A DNA stretch of 64,000 bases from an uncultured Eubacteriales bacterium (GCA_900544405.1 UQVA01000002.1:75907-139906), one strand, 5' to 3'. Positions 49,631-57,240 are shown, counted from the first letter of the stretch. Numbers and translations: made by a program. Notes: generated by a model not told the origin, from the letters alone.

Positions 49631-49657
49631 ACGCCCCGGCGGCAATCGGCATAGTAT
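49631..49657 (+). promoter_or_regulatory. Candidate sigma-K (or sigma-E) promoter of the cotJ operon
   Basis: CATAGTAT at 49650-49657 fits the mother-cell -10 (CATAnnnT). AC at 49631-49632 with 17-bp spacing matches sigma-K; no good sigma-E -35 is seen. It lies about 50 nt before the CotJA-CotJB start. Confidence 0.4.
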
Positions 49658-49705
49658 GACCCGGAACGACGGTTCCGCCGATTTTCCGAATAGGAGGAAT
49701 GAATC

Positions 49706-50149
49706 TTGAACAAGCCAAAACGGCCCTGCGGCACCGGCACCCTGCCGGAGAATGCCCCGCTGGCCAATCCCTATGTGCCTTTTCAGATAGACGACCCGCC
49801 CCAGTACCCGGCCAACAAAGCCATCATCCGGGGGACCTTGTTTCCCGGACTGGAATTGCCCTTTCATGGGCTGGTGAACCAGCAGGAGCTGCCCATCAAC
49901 GGCGCTACAGAATTGCAGACCCTGGCCTTTGCCCTGCAGGAATTGTCCCTGTACCTGGACACCCACCGGGAGGATGCGGAGGCTCTGGAGCGTTACCGCA
50001 GCTTCCAGCGGCTCTACCACGACGCCCTGATGCGCTACAACGCCGATCGTCGGCCTCTGACCCACATATTGCCTGCGGAAGGTTCTTACCGCTGGCTGGA
50101 CGATCCGTGGCCCTGGGAGTATTGCGCCAACGTGCGGGAGGTGAAATAA
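49706..50149 (+). CDS. Fused spore coat protein CotJA-CotJB
   Basis: This 147-residue protein joins a CotJA-like part (residues about 20-56: YVPFQ.....YPANKAIIRGTLFPGLELPF) to a CotJB-like part (58-147: LQTLAFALQELSLYLDTHREDAEAL and a C-terminal W..DPWPWE). These are separate genes in Bacillus. The start is TTG at 49706, 8 nt after GGAGG; an ATG at 49699 is out of frame. The stop is directly followed by the cotJC ATG. CotJ proteins form part of the inner spore coat. Confidence 0.85.
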   Translation: MNKPKRPCGTGTLPENAPLANPYVPFQIDDPPQYPANKAIIRGTLFPGLELPFHGLVNQQELPINGATELQTLAFALQELSLYLDTHREDAEALERYRSFQRLYHDALMRYNADRRPLTHILPAEGSYRWLDDPWPWEYCANVREVK

Positions 50150-50566
50150 ATGTTTATTTATGAAAAGCAGCTGCAATATCCGGTCCGTATTCAGAACCCC
50201 AACCCCCGGCTGGCAGCGGTGATTATCTCCCAGTACGGTGGCCCGGACGGTGAACTGGGTGCCTCCCTGCGGTACCTGTCCCAGCGCTATACCATGCCCT
50301 TCGATGAACTCCGGGGCTTGCTGACGGACATCGGCACGGAAGAACTTGGCCACCTGGAGATGGTTGGTGCCATTGTGCATCAGCTGACCCGGAATCTGAA
50401 AACCGCCCAGATCGAGAACTCTCCCTTTGCGGCCTACTTTGTGGACCACACCACCGGGGTCTACCCCACGGCGGCCTCGGGCTTCCCCTTCTCGGCAGCC
50501 TCCATGGCGGTGAAGGGGGACCCCATGTGCGACCTGGTTGAGGACCTTGCGGCGGATGCTACATAG
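50150..50566 (+). CDS. cotJC: CotJC, 5' segment interrupted by an intervening element
   Basis: The first 135 codons match CotJC/manganese catalase: FIYEKQLQYPVRI, YGGPDGELGASLRYLSQRYT with ligand-type Glu35, LLTDIGTEELGHLEM with ExxH (Glu65, His68), and GDPMCDLVEDLAA. After codon 135 the frame runs three codons into foreign DNA and stops at 50566. A normal CotJC is about 190 residues. The missing end, starting AEQKAR, is found intact at 53343-53532. Joining at GCGGA restores a 198-residue protein with Glu136 and His169, the remaining expected metal ligands. It directly follows cotJA-JB. Confidence 0.92.
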   Translation: MFIYEKQLQYPVRIQNPNPRLAAVIISQYGGPDGELGASLRYLSQRYTMPFDELRGLLTDIGTEELGHLEMVGAIVHQLTRNLKTAQIENSPFAAYFVDHTTGVYPTAASGFPFSAASMAVKGDPMCDLVEDLAADAT

Positions 50567-50569
50567 AAT
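50544..50569 (+). other. Left attachment site (attL) of the cotJC element
   Basis: The core GCGGA at 50552-50556 is shared with 53338-53342. The central GA (50555-50556) is the likely 2-bp crossover. The cotJC half lies left, and the element half, TGCTACATAGAATG, lies right. Confidence 0.75.
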
Positions 50570-50596
50570 GTGCAACGGAAAATTCCGAAAAAACAG

Positions 50597-50625
50597 TTGA
50601 AATCCGGGAAGTTCTCTGGTATAAT
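50597..50625 (+). promoter_or_regulatory. sigma-A promoter of the oxidoreductase gene in the element
   Basis: TTGAAA 50597-50602 and TATAAT 50620-50625, 17-bp spacer, inside the element. The cargo gene can therefore be expressed in growing cells independently of the cotJ promoter. Confidence 0.8.
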
Positions 50626-50689
50626 AAAATTGAAAAAGAACGTCCGGCGGAAGAAATCGCTTTTTGACCGGACCCACGGAGGGAATCCT

Positions 50690-52057
50690 ATGGATTATGA
50701 TGTTTTGATTATTGGCGCCGGTCCCGGCGGCATTTTTTCCGCTTACGAGCTGGTGCAGCGCAAGCCGGAATTGAAGGTGGCGGTTTTTGAGGCCGGTCAT
50801 CCCCTGAACAAGCGCCACTGCCCCATTGACGGCGAGAAGATCAAGTCCTGCATTGGCTGCAAGACCTGCTCCATTATGAGCGGCTTCGGCGGCGCAGGCG
50901 CTTTTTCCGACGGCAAGTACAATATTACCAACGACTTTGGCGGCACGCTCTATGAGTATATCGGCAAGAAGCAGGCCTTGGACCTGATGCACTATGTGGA
51001 CGAGATCAATATGCGCTTCGGCGGCGAGGGCACCAAGCTGTACTCCACCTCCGGCACGTCCTTCAAGAAGCTGTGCATCCAGAACGACCTGCACCTGCTG
51101 GATGCCGCCGTCCGCCACCTGGGCACGGACATCAACTATGTGGTGCTGGAAAACCTCTACAATTACCTGAAGGACAAGGTTGACTTCTTCTTTGACACCC
51201 CTGTGAAGATGATCTCCAAGGTTGACGACGGCTACGAAGTCCACTGCGCCGAGAAGGTGTACACCTGCACCAACTGCGTCATTTCCGTCGGCCGCAGCGG
51301 CAGCAAGTGGATGGAGACCGTGTGCCACGAAATGGACATCCCTACCAAGTCCAACCGGGTGGACATTGGTGTGCGTGTGGAGCTGCCCTATGAGGTGTTC
51401 TCCCACATTACCGATGAACTCTACGAGGGCAAGATCGTCTACCGGACCAAGAAGTACGGCGACCTGGTGCGGACCTTCTGCATGAATCCAAAGGGCGCCG
51501 TGGTCAACGAGAATACCAACGGCATCATTACCGTCAACGGCCACAGCTACGAGGATCCGGCTCTCCAGACCGGCAACACCAACTTCGCTCTGCTGGTAGC
51601 CAAGCATTTCTCCGAGCCCTTCAAGGACTCCAACGGCTACGGCGAGTCCATTGCCCGACTTTCCAATATGCTGGGCGGCGGCGTCATCGTCCAGCGGTTC
51701 GGTGATTTGATCTTGGGCCGCCGGTCTACTCCGGACCGGATGATGGGTTCCTTCATGACCCCCACCCTGAACGCCACTCCCGGCGATTTGAGCCTGGTGC
51801 TGCCCAAGCGCATCCTGGACGGCATCATCGAGATGATCTATGCGCTGGATAAGGTGGCCCCCGGCACCGCCAACGACGATACCCTGCTCTATGGCGTGGA
51901 AGTGAAATTCTACAACATGGAGGTGGCCGTGAACAGCGAACTGGAATCCAAGTATCAGGGCCTGTTCATCATCGGCGACGGCAGCGGCATCACCCATTCT
52001 CTGTCCCACGCCTCCGCCAGCGGCGTCCATGTGGCCAGAACCATCGCCAGCCGGTAA
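50690..52057 (+). CDS. FAD-dependent dehydrogenase-like oxidoreductase
   Basis: This 455-residue flavoprotein begins DYDVLIIGAGPGGIFSAYEL, a dinucleotide-binding motif. It has Cys motifs CIGCKTCSIMSGFGGAGAFSDGK near residue 60, GRSGSKW near residue 200, and the second FAD motif GLFIIGDGSGITHSLSHASASG near residue 425. This is the pattern of the uncharacterised FAD-dependent dehydrogenases (COG2509) common in clostridia. The substrate is unknown. The gene has its own promoter, CGGAGGG site and terminator, and lies wholly inside the cotJC element. Confidence 0.9.
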   Translation: MDYDVLIIGAGPGGIFSAYELVQRKPELKVAVFEAGHPLNKRHCPIDGEKIKSCIGCKTCSIMSGFGGAGAFSDGKYNITNDFGGTLYEYIGKKQALDLMHYVDEINMRFGGEGTKLYSTSGTSFKKLCIQNDLHLLDAAVRHLGTDINYVVLENLYNYLKDKVDFFFDTPVKMISKVDDGYEVHCAEKVYTCTNCVISVGRSGSKWMETVCHEMDIPTKSNRVDIGVRVELPYEVFSHITDELYEGKIVYRTKKYGDLVRTFCMNPKGAVVNENTNGIITVNGHSYEDPALQTGNTNFALLVAKHFSEPFKDSNGYGESIARLSNMLGGGVIVQRFGDLILGRRSTPDRMMGSFMTPTLNATPGDLSLVLPKRILDGIIEMIYALDKVAPGTANDDTLLYGVEVKFYNMEVAVNSELESKYQGLFIIGDGSGITHSLSHASASGVHVARTIASR

Positions 52058-52069
52058 TTATGCTTCTTA

Positions 52070-52106
52070 AGGCCCCATGGAGCGTTTCCATGGGGCCTAT
52101 TCATAT
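52070..52106 (+). terminator. Terminator after the oxidoreductase gene
   Basis: A 12-bp stem (52070-52081 with 52087-52098) with a 5-nt loop and an AT-rich tail. The tail overlaps the -35 of the recombinase promoter. Confidence 0.7.
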
Positions 52107-52129
52107 TTACATGACGGAAAACATACTCC
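52101..52129 (+). promoter_or_regulatory. Candidate sigma-E promoter of the serine recombinase
   Basis: TCATATT at 52101-52107 is a full match to the sigma-E -35 (KMATATT). CATAC at 52122-52126 starts a good -10 (CATACTCC), and the spacer is 14 bp, the preferred length. This would restrict the recombinase to the mother cell. The leader would be very short, with the GGAGGTG site near its 5' end. Confidence 0.6.
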
Positions 52130-52147
52130 TTTCCCGGAGGTGTCGCT

Positions 52148-53338
52148 ATGCCGAAAGCTGCCATTTACTGCCGATTGTCCGAGGAGGACCGGGGAAAAGC
52201 GGACCCAACGGCGGATTCCGAGAGCATCCGCAATCAGAAGGCCCTGCTGTGCCGGTATGCCCAGGAACGGGATTGGGAAATTTATCAGATATACTCCGAC
52301 GAGGATTACGCTGGGGCGGACCGCCGCCGTCCGGCCTTCAATCAAATGCTCCGGGATGCGGAGGCCGGGGCCTTTCAAATCGTCCTCTGCAAGACCCAAT
52401 CCCGGTTCACCCGGGAGGTAGAATTGGTGGAAAAGTATCTCCATGGGCTGTTTCCCCTTTGGGGCATCCGGTTCGTCAGCGTGGTGGACAATGCGGACAC
52501 CCAGGTCCGGGGCAACAAAAAATCCCGCCAGATCAACGCCTTGGTGAACGAATGGTACTTAGAGGACCTGTCCGACAACATCCGCACGGTCCTGACCGCC
52601 AAGCGGAGGCAGGGCCAGCATATCGGGGCCTCCGCCCTGTACGGCTATCGGAAGGACCCGGACCGGAAGGGCGGCCTGCTTCCCGACCCGGAGGCGGCGG
52701 AGATCGTCCGGGAGATTTTCCGGCGTTACGCAGACGGCTGGGGCAAGACGGCTATCGTCCGGGACCTGAACCGCCGGGGCGTCCCCTGCCCTTCCGCCTA
52801 TAAGCGGCTCCATGGTCTGCCCTGCGGCGGAAAAACCGGCGAAATTTGGCGGGAAGCCACGGTTTCCGGAATTTTACGCAATGAAATGTATCGGGGCGTC
52901 ATGGTCCAGGGACGATACGAAAGCGTGTCCTACAAGACCAAAGCCCTGCGGGCGGTGGCAGAGGAGGACTGGATACGGGTCCCGGGGACCCACGAATCGC
53001 TTATTGACGAAGCCCTCTGGCAGCAGGTGGCTAGGCGGCTGGCAGCCCATCCCAGAGCCGATTCCGGCGGAAAAGCGGGTCCCCTGGCGGGAAAGGTCCG
53101 CTGCGGGACCTGCGGATGTCTTATGCGGAGCCTCCGGGTCCGGGGACGGCGGTATTACCAGTGTGCCACCCATTATGCCGCCCCGGAGCGCTGTCCGGGG
53201 GCCTTTGCACCCCAGAGCAAGCTGGCTCTGGCCCTGGCCGAGACCCGACCGGAACTGAAATTCGAGGAAGCGGCCCAGGCCCTCCGGACCGTCACCGTCA
53301 CCGGCAAGACCGTGACCGATTGCGTGTTTGACTTGTAG
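52148..53338 (+). CDS. Serine site-specific recombinase (SpoIVCA-like)
   Basis: This 396-residue protein has a resolvase domain with catalytic Ser11 in IYCRLSEED and CKTQSRFTREVE near residue 85. A recombinase domain (residues about 155-260) has YGYRKDP and IFRRYADGWGKTAIVRDLN. A zinc ribbon (CGTCGCLMRS ... YYQCATH....CPG) lies near residues 320-355. It is shorter than many large serine integrases and has little coiled coil after the ribbon. The TAG stop overlaps the right attachment core. It should excise the 2,786-bp element and restore cotJC. Confidence 0.93.
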   Translation: MPKAAIYCRLSEEDRGKADPTADSESIRNQKALLCRYAQERDWEIYQIYSDEDYAGADRRRPAFNQMLRDAEAGAFQIVLCKTQSRFTREVELVEKYLHGLFPLWGIRFVSVVDNADTQVRGNKKSRQINALVNEWYLEDLSDNIRTVLTAKRRQGQHIGASALYGYRKDPDRKGGLLPDPEAAEIVREIFRRYADGWGKTAIVRDLNRRGVPCPSAYKRLHGLPCGGKTGEIWREATVSGILRNEMYRGVMVQGRYESVSYKTKALRAVAEEDWIRVPGTHESLIDEALWQQVARRLAAHPRADSGGKAGPLAGKVRCGTCGCLMRSLRVRGRRYYQCATHYAAPERCPGAFAPQSKLALALAETRPELKFEEAAQALRTVTVTGKTVTDCVFDL

Positions 53339-53355
53339 CGGAGCAGAAAGCACGG
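53330..53355 (+). other. Right attachment site (attR) of the cotJC element
   Basis: The core GCGGA at 53338-53342, with element half GACTTGTA to its left and the cotJC half GCAGAAAGC to its right. The recombinase stop codon (53336-53338) lies within it. Confidence 0.75.
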
Positions 53356-53532
53356 GTAACGTACGACAACATCCTGCGGCTGTCCGATGACCCGGATGTG
53401 AACGATGTGATCAAGTTCCTGCGGGAGCGGGAGATCGTCCACTTCCAGCGCTTCGGGGAGGCTGCCCAGCTGCTCCGGGAAAAGCTGGACCAGCGCAATA
53501 TCTACGCTACCAACCCGGCCTTCGATCTGTAA
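53343..53532 (+). CDS. cotJC: CotJC, 3' segment after the intervening element
   Basis: The frame reads AEQKARVTYDNILRLSDDPD and then LREREIVHFQRFGEAAQLL, ending NPAFDL and stop at 53532. This is the missing C-terminal third of CotJC, with the second ExxH-type motif (Glu166, His169 of the rejoined protein). No start codon or ribosome-binding site precedes it. It has remained open and conserved, which argues that the gene is still used after excision. A terminator follows. Confidence 0.92.
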
Positions 53533-53545
53533 GGCTTCTAACGAG

Positions 53546-53578
53546 AAAAGCACCCGCCTTTTTAGACGGGTGCTTTTT
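53546..53578. terminator. Terminator of the cotJ operon
   Basis: AAAAGCACCCG/CGGGTGCTTTTT stem with T-runs on both strands. It can end cotJC transcription and also the oncoming minus-strand riboswitch RNA. Confidence 0.82.
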
Positions 53579-53749
53579 GAATGGAGGTAAAGGGGGAGCC
53601 AATGCTTCCATTGCATCCGGCCGCGGCCGGGACGGAAAAGAATACGGGTGTTCCAAGTCCGTTTCTTTTCACGGTTGGACGGCGGATGGGAGGAAGAAAT
53701 GCTCCAAATACGCCCGCCTCTCCTAAGTCCGGGAGAGGATAGGGAAAAG

Positions 53750-53930
53750 CGTTTAAGCAGGTCTCCTGACTTGCGTTTCGTTGGCAGGGATCAGCCTTCT
53801 CAGTTTCCCAATGGCGGGCTTTCGCCGTTGATCCAAGCCTCCACGCACACAGTGGCGGTACCGTTCCGGATTTGAACCGGATTTCCTATTCTCCGCCTGC
53901 GCCCAAGCACGGCGCAGCGGCACTTAAACC
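53750..53930 (-). promoter_or_regulatory. Cobalamin riboswitch without a downstream gene
   Basis: On the minus strand: GTTTAAGTGCC at the 5' end, GGAAATCCGGTTCAAATCCGG, ACCGCCACTGTG (B12-box-like), GGCGAAAGCCCG and GTCAGGAGACCTGC, ending CTTAAAC, which pairs with the 5' GTTTAAG as P1. All are hallmark elements of the cobalamin aptamer in correct order. A consensus promoter lies upstream (53955-53983). Downstream on this strand there is no gene before the cotJ terminator. Confidence 0.9.
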
Positions 53931-53954
53931 CTATTTCAGTTTTCCAACGGTTAT

Positions 53955-53983
53955 AGTATAGCCTCCGGGGGCAGTTTTGTCAA
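53955..53983 (-). promoter_or_regulatory. sigma-A promoter of the cobalamin riboswitch RNA
   Basis: Minus strand TTGACA (53978-53983) and TATACT (53955-53960), 17-bp spacer, placing the start just ahead of the aptamer. Confidence 0.8.
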
Positions 53984-54089
53984 ATCTTTTTTCAAAAAAC
54001 CGGTCAGCGGAGGAAATCTGTCCGTACTCATAGGGAAAAAGCTGTCGTATAATAGAATCATAAAGAAAAATAAACGAAAGGAGTCCCCT

Positions 54090-55922
54090 ATGAAAGAAGT
54101 TAAATCCCCCAAGAAGCCGCTCATCTACTACTACGGCATTGCGCTGTTGGTGATTTTGGTATTCAACATGGTCATTACCCCCATGCTGACCCGGTCCCAG
54201 ATCAACGAGGTAGATTACGGCACCTTTATGAAAATGATCGAGGACAAGCAGATCGGTAAGGTGGAGGTGTCCAGCGACGAGATCGTGTTCACCGACAAGG
54301 ACAACACGAAAATCTACGCCACCGGCGCTATGAACGACCCGACCCTTACCCAGCGGCTCTATGAAGCCGGTGCGGTCTTTGACCGGAATGTGGACAGTGG
54401 CAACGGCCTCTCCCCCATCGTCAGCGTGCTGCTGACCTCCCTGGTGCCTATGCTCATCTTCATTCTGCTGGGCCAGTACCTGAGCCGGAAGCTCATGGAG
54501 CAGGCCGGCGGCAAGAATTCCATGGCCTTCGGCATGGGCAAGAGCAACGCCAAGGTCTACGTTCAGTCCACTCAGGGCATCCATTTTAGTGATGTGGCCG
54601 GTGAGGACGAGGCCAAGGAAAACCTGGCGGAAATTGTTGATTACCTGCACAATCCCGAAAAGTACACCTCCGTGGGCGCTTCCATGCCCAAGGGCTTGCT
54701 GCTGGTAGGCCCTCCGGGCACCGGCAAGACCATGCTGGCCAAAGCCGTGGCCGGTGAAGCGGGGGTCCCCTTCTTCTCCATCTCCGGTTCGGAATTTGTA
54801 GAGATGTTCGTGGGCATGGGTGCCAGCAAGGTCCGGGACCTGTTCCAGCAGGCCAAGGAAAAGGCCCCCTGTATCGTGTTCATCGATGAAATTGACGCCA
54901 TCGGCAAGAAGCGGGACGGCCAGTTCGGCGGCAACGACGAGCGGGAGCAGACCCTGAACCAGCTGCTGACCGAAATGGACGGCTTCGAGGGCAACAACGG
55001 CGTCATCATTCTGGCCGCCACCAACCGGCCCGAATCTCTGGACCCGGCCCTGACCCGTCCGGGACGGTTTGACCGCCGTGTACCGGTGGAACTGCCGGAC
55101 CTGGCAGGCAGGGAGGCCATTCTGAAGGTCCATGCGAGAAAAATCAAGCTGGCGGATCATGTAGATTTCCACACGGTGGCCCGGATGGCCTCCGGCGCTT
55201 CCGGTGCAGAGTTGGCGAATATCATCAATGAAGCAGCTCTGCGGGCCGTCCGTTCCGGCCGGACCGTGGTGGAGCAGGCGGACCTGGAGGAGAGCATCGA
55301 GGTAGTCATTGCAGGCTACCAGAAGAAAAATGCCGTGCTTTCCGATCAAGAGCGGCAGGTGGTGGCCTACCATGAAATTGGCCACGCCCTGGTCGCCGCC
55401 TTGCAGAGCCATTCCGCTCCGGTGCAGAAGATCACCATCATCCCCCGGACCTCCGGGGCCCTGGGCTACACCATGCAGGTGGACACCGGGGACAAGTACC
55501 TGCTGACCAAGGAAGAACTGGAAAACAAGATTGCCACCCTGACCGGCGGCCGGGCCGCCGAGGAGGTCGTTTTTGGCGAGATCACCACCGGTGCCTCCAA
55601 CGATATTGAGCAGGCCACCAAACTGGCCCGGGGCATGATCACCCGCTACGGCATGAGCAAGGATTTTGACATGGTGGCTCTGGAGACCGTGACCAATCAG
55701 TATCTGGGCGGGGACGCTTCCCTGGCCTGCTCCGCCGACACCCAGCGGAAAATTGATGAAAAGGTCGTGGAGATCATTCGTACCCAGCACGCCAAGGCCA
55801 TTGACCTGCTGGAAAAGAACCGGGACAAGCTGGACGAACTGGCCAAGTACCTGTGCGAGAAGGAGACCATCACCGGCGAGGAGTTTATGGCGATTCTGGA
55901 AGGAAAGGAAAAACTGCAATGA
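54090..55922 (+). CDS. ftsH: ATP-dependent zinc metalloprotease FtsH
   Basis: This 610-residue membrane protease has two membrane segments (residues about 10-28 and 108-128), an AAA+ domain with Walker [11 protein letters not shown] near residue 209 and Walker [12 protein letters not shown] near residue 266. The zinc motif HEIGH is near residue 430. It degrades misfolded membrane and short-lived cytosolic proteins. GAAAGGAG precedes the ATG. A TATAAT at 54048-54053 with a poor -35 is the likely promoter. Its stop overlaps the next gene. Confidence 0.97.
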   Translation: MKEVKSPKKPLIYYYGIALLVILVFNMVITPMLTRSQINEVDYGTFMKMIEDKQIGKVEVSSDEIVFTDKDNTKIYATGAMNDPTLTQRLYEAGAVFDRNVDSGNGLSPIVSVLLTSLVPMLIFILLGQYLSRKLMEQAGGKNSMAFGMGKSNAKVYVQSTQGIHFSDVAGEDEAKENLAEIVDYLHNPEKYTSVGASMPKGLLLVGPPGTGKTMLAKAVAGEAGVPFFSISGSEFVEMFVGMGASKVRDLFQQAKEKAPCIVFIDEIDAIGKKRDGQFGGNDEREQTLNQLLTEMDGFEGNNGVIILAATNRPESLDPALTRPGRFDRRVPVELPDLAGREAILKVHARKIKLADHVDFHTVARMASGASGAELANIINEAALRAVRSGRTVVEQADLEESIEVVIAGYQKKNAVLSDQERQVVAYHEIGHALVAALQSHSAPVQKITIIPRTSGALGYTMQVDTGDKYLLTKEELENKIATLTGGRAAEEVVFGEITTGASNDIEQATKLARGMITRYGMSKDFDMVALETVTNQYLGGDASLACSADTQRKIDEKVVEIIRTQHAKAIDLLEKNRDKLDELAKYLCEKETITGEEFMAILEGKEKLQ

Positions 55923-56446
55923 ATAGAAGATTTGGCTGGACCGAACTGGTCCTTGGAATTTTGCTGACGGGCATGGGCATTTACTCCATTGCCCGGCCCG
56001 GCACGGCCCTGGTGGGCGTGGTCCTTGTCTACGGCCTCATGGCCCTGGCCACGGGCATTGCGGACGTGGTGTTCTTTGCCCGCATCGAGCGGCACACGGG
56101 CTTCGGCCCCACCCTTTCCCTGGTGTCCGGTGTGCTCAGCGTGCTGGTGGGCGTGATGCTGCTGGTCCATCCGGAGGCGGGAGCCTTCGTGGTCAGCGTG
56201 CTGTTCCCCATCTGGTTCATTGCCCACTGTGTTTCCCGGCTGACCCACCTGAACATCATTCGTTTCACCGCCGGGAATTTCTATTACTGGTTTACCCTGA
56301 TTGTGAACGTGATCGGCATTGTTCTGGGAGCCATGATGCTCTTCCGGCCCGCCCTGGCGGCCTACTCCGCCGATTATCTCATCAGCATCTATCTGCTGCT
56401 GATGGGCGTGGACAGCCTGGTCATGGCGTTCAGCCGCCGCTGGTAA
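55919..56446 (+). CDS. HdeD/DUF308 family membrane protein
   Basis: This 175-residue protein has six hydrophobic segments in three pairs and the DUF308 repeat pattern (GILLTGMGIYSI.RPGTALVGVVLVYGLMALATGI). In enterobacteria HdeD is linked to acid resistance; here the function is unknown. The ATG overlaps the ftsH stop by 4 nt, so it is coupled to ftsH and may aid membrane stress handling. The longer upstream frame lies inside ftsH. Confidence 0.88.
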   Translation: MNRRFGWTELVLGILLTGMGIYSIARPGTALVGVVLVYGLMALATGIADVVFFARIERHTGFGPTLSLVSGVLSVLVGVMLLVHPEAGAFVVSVLFPIWFIAHCVSRLTHLNIIRFTAGNFYYWFTLIVNVIGIVLGAMMLFRPALAAYSADYLISIYLLLMGVDSLVMAFSRRW

Positions 56447-56450
56447 AAAA

Positions 56451-56490
56451 CACACGGGCCTGCTCCAAAAGCAGACCCGTGTATTTTTTA
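56451..56490. terminator. Bidirectional terminator between converging genes
   Basis: ACACGGG..TGC/GCA..CCCGTGT stem (56452-56463 with 56471-56482) with T-runs on both sides, between the DUF308 gene and the hemolysin III gene. Confidence 0.85.
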
Positions 56491-57159
56491 CAGACAGTAG
56501 AAGAAAATGGCGAAGAATTGCAGCAGGCTTCCGATGATGACGAACACATGGAACACCGAGTGCATCCAGGGCTTCTTGGAGCCGATGCCGTAAAGTACGG
56601 CTCCGATGGTATAGGCAATGCCGCCGGACAGCAGGAACCAGAATCCCGGCAGGGTCAGCACCTCAATGACCTTCGGAATGAAGGCAATGATGCCCCAGCC
56701 CATGCCGATGTAGCAGATCATGGAAAACACGTTGTACTTCTTCAAATCGATGGCGGTCAGGGTAATGGCCAGAGCGGCAAGACCCCATTCCACCCCGAAC
56801 AGCGTCCAGCCCAGAGCCGGATACTTGGGGGCAATGCTCGCCAGAACGATGGGGGTGTAGGTTCCGGCGATGAGCACGTAAATGGTGCAGTGGTCGATGA
56901 CCTGCATGACCTTTTTCCCTGTGGAGGGCAGCAGGCCATGATAAATGCTGGACATGGTGTAGAGCAGGATCATGGTGGCACCGTAAATGGCCGAGGTGAC
57001 CACGCCCATGGGGTTATGATGGATGGCCGCCCGGATGACGCACAGGGTCAGCACGGCAATGCCCATGGTTCCGCCGACAATGTGGGTGACCATGTTGGCG
57101 ATCTCCTCGCCCCGGGTGTAGCGGGGCAGCTTTCGCTCCGCCAGCTTTGTTCGTTTCAT
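56488..57159 (-). CDS. Hemolysin III family (PAQR) membrane protein
   Basis: This 223-residue protein has seven hydrophobic segments and the family's conserved residues: E..N..TH..G near residue 20, S..YH (SSIYHGLLP) near residue 72, and D....Y.LIAGTYTP near residue 90. The C-terminal HSVFHVFVIIG supplies the remaining His pair. PAQR/YqfA proteins bind a metal with Asp and His residues; their bacterial role is unclear. A single gene converging on the ftsH unit and divergent from lysA. Confidence 0.93.
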   Translation of the reverse strand: MKRTKLAERKLPRYTRGEEIANMVTHIVGGTMGIAVLTLCVIRAAIHHNPMGVVTSAIYGATMILLYTMSSIYHGLLPSTGKKVMQVIDHCTIYVLIAGTYTPIVLASIAPKYPALGWTLFGVEWGLAALAITLTAIDLKKYNVFSMICYIGMGWGIIAFIPKVIEVLTLPGFWFLLSGGIAYTIGAVLYGIGSKKPWMHSVFHVFVIIGSLLQFFAIFFYCL

Positions 57160-57240
57160 AGGGATTCCTCCTGTGGAATAGTTACCCCTATTTTACCATA
57201 CTTTTTGAAAAAAGAAACCCTTATTTTTCCGAAAAACGCC

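Larger units (their letters stand above)
50557..53342 (+). mobile_element. 2,786-bp intervening element in cotJC (skin-type)
   Basis: This DNA separates the two parts of cotJC. It encodes a FAD-dependent oxidoreductase and a serine recombinase, both in the direction of cotJC. Removal by recombination at the directly repeated GCGGA cores restores the coat gene exactly in frame. The element end lies 4 nt past the recombinase stop codon. The excised circle would carry a joint TGTAGC-GGAT-GCTACA, an inverted repeat as expected for attP. The organisation equals the sigK skin element in principle but is far smaller. Confidence 0.85.

Noticed and set aside
50150..50566. Reading the short cotJC frame as a simple truncated pseudogene
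   Set aside because: The missing 3' part is intact, open and in frame 2.8 kb downstream, with matching junction cores and a recombinase between them.
53173..53616. A 147-codon minus-strand frame downstream of the cobalamin riboswitch
   Set aside because: It is antisense to the cotJC 3' part and the recombinase, has no ribosome-binding site and crosses the bidirectional terminator. It is not a convincing riboswitch target.
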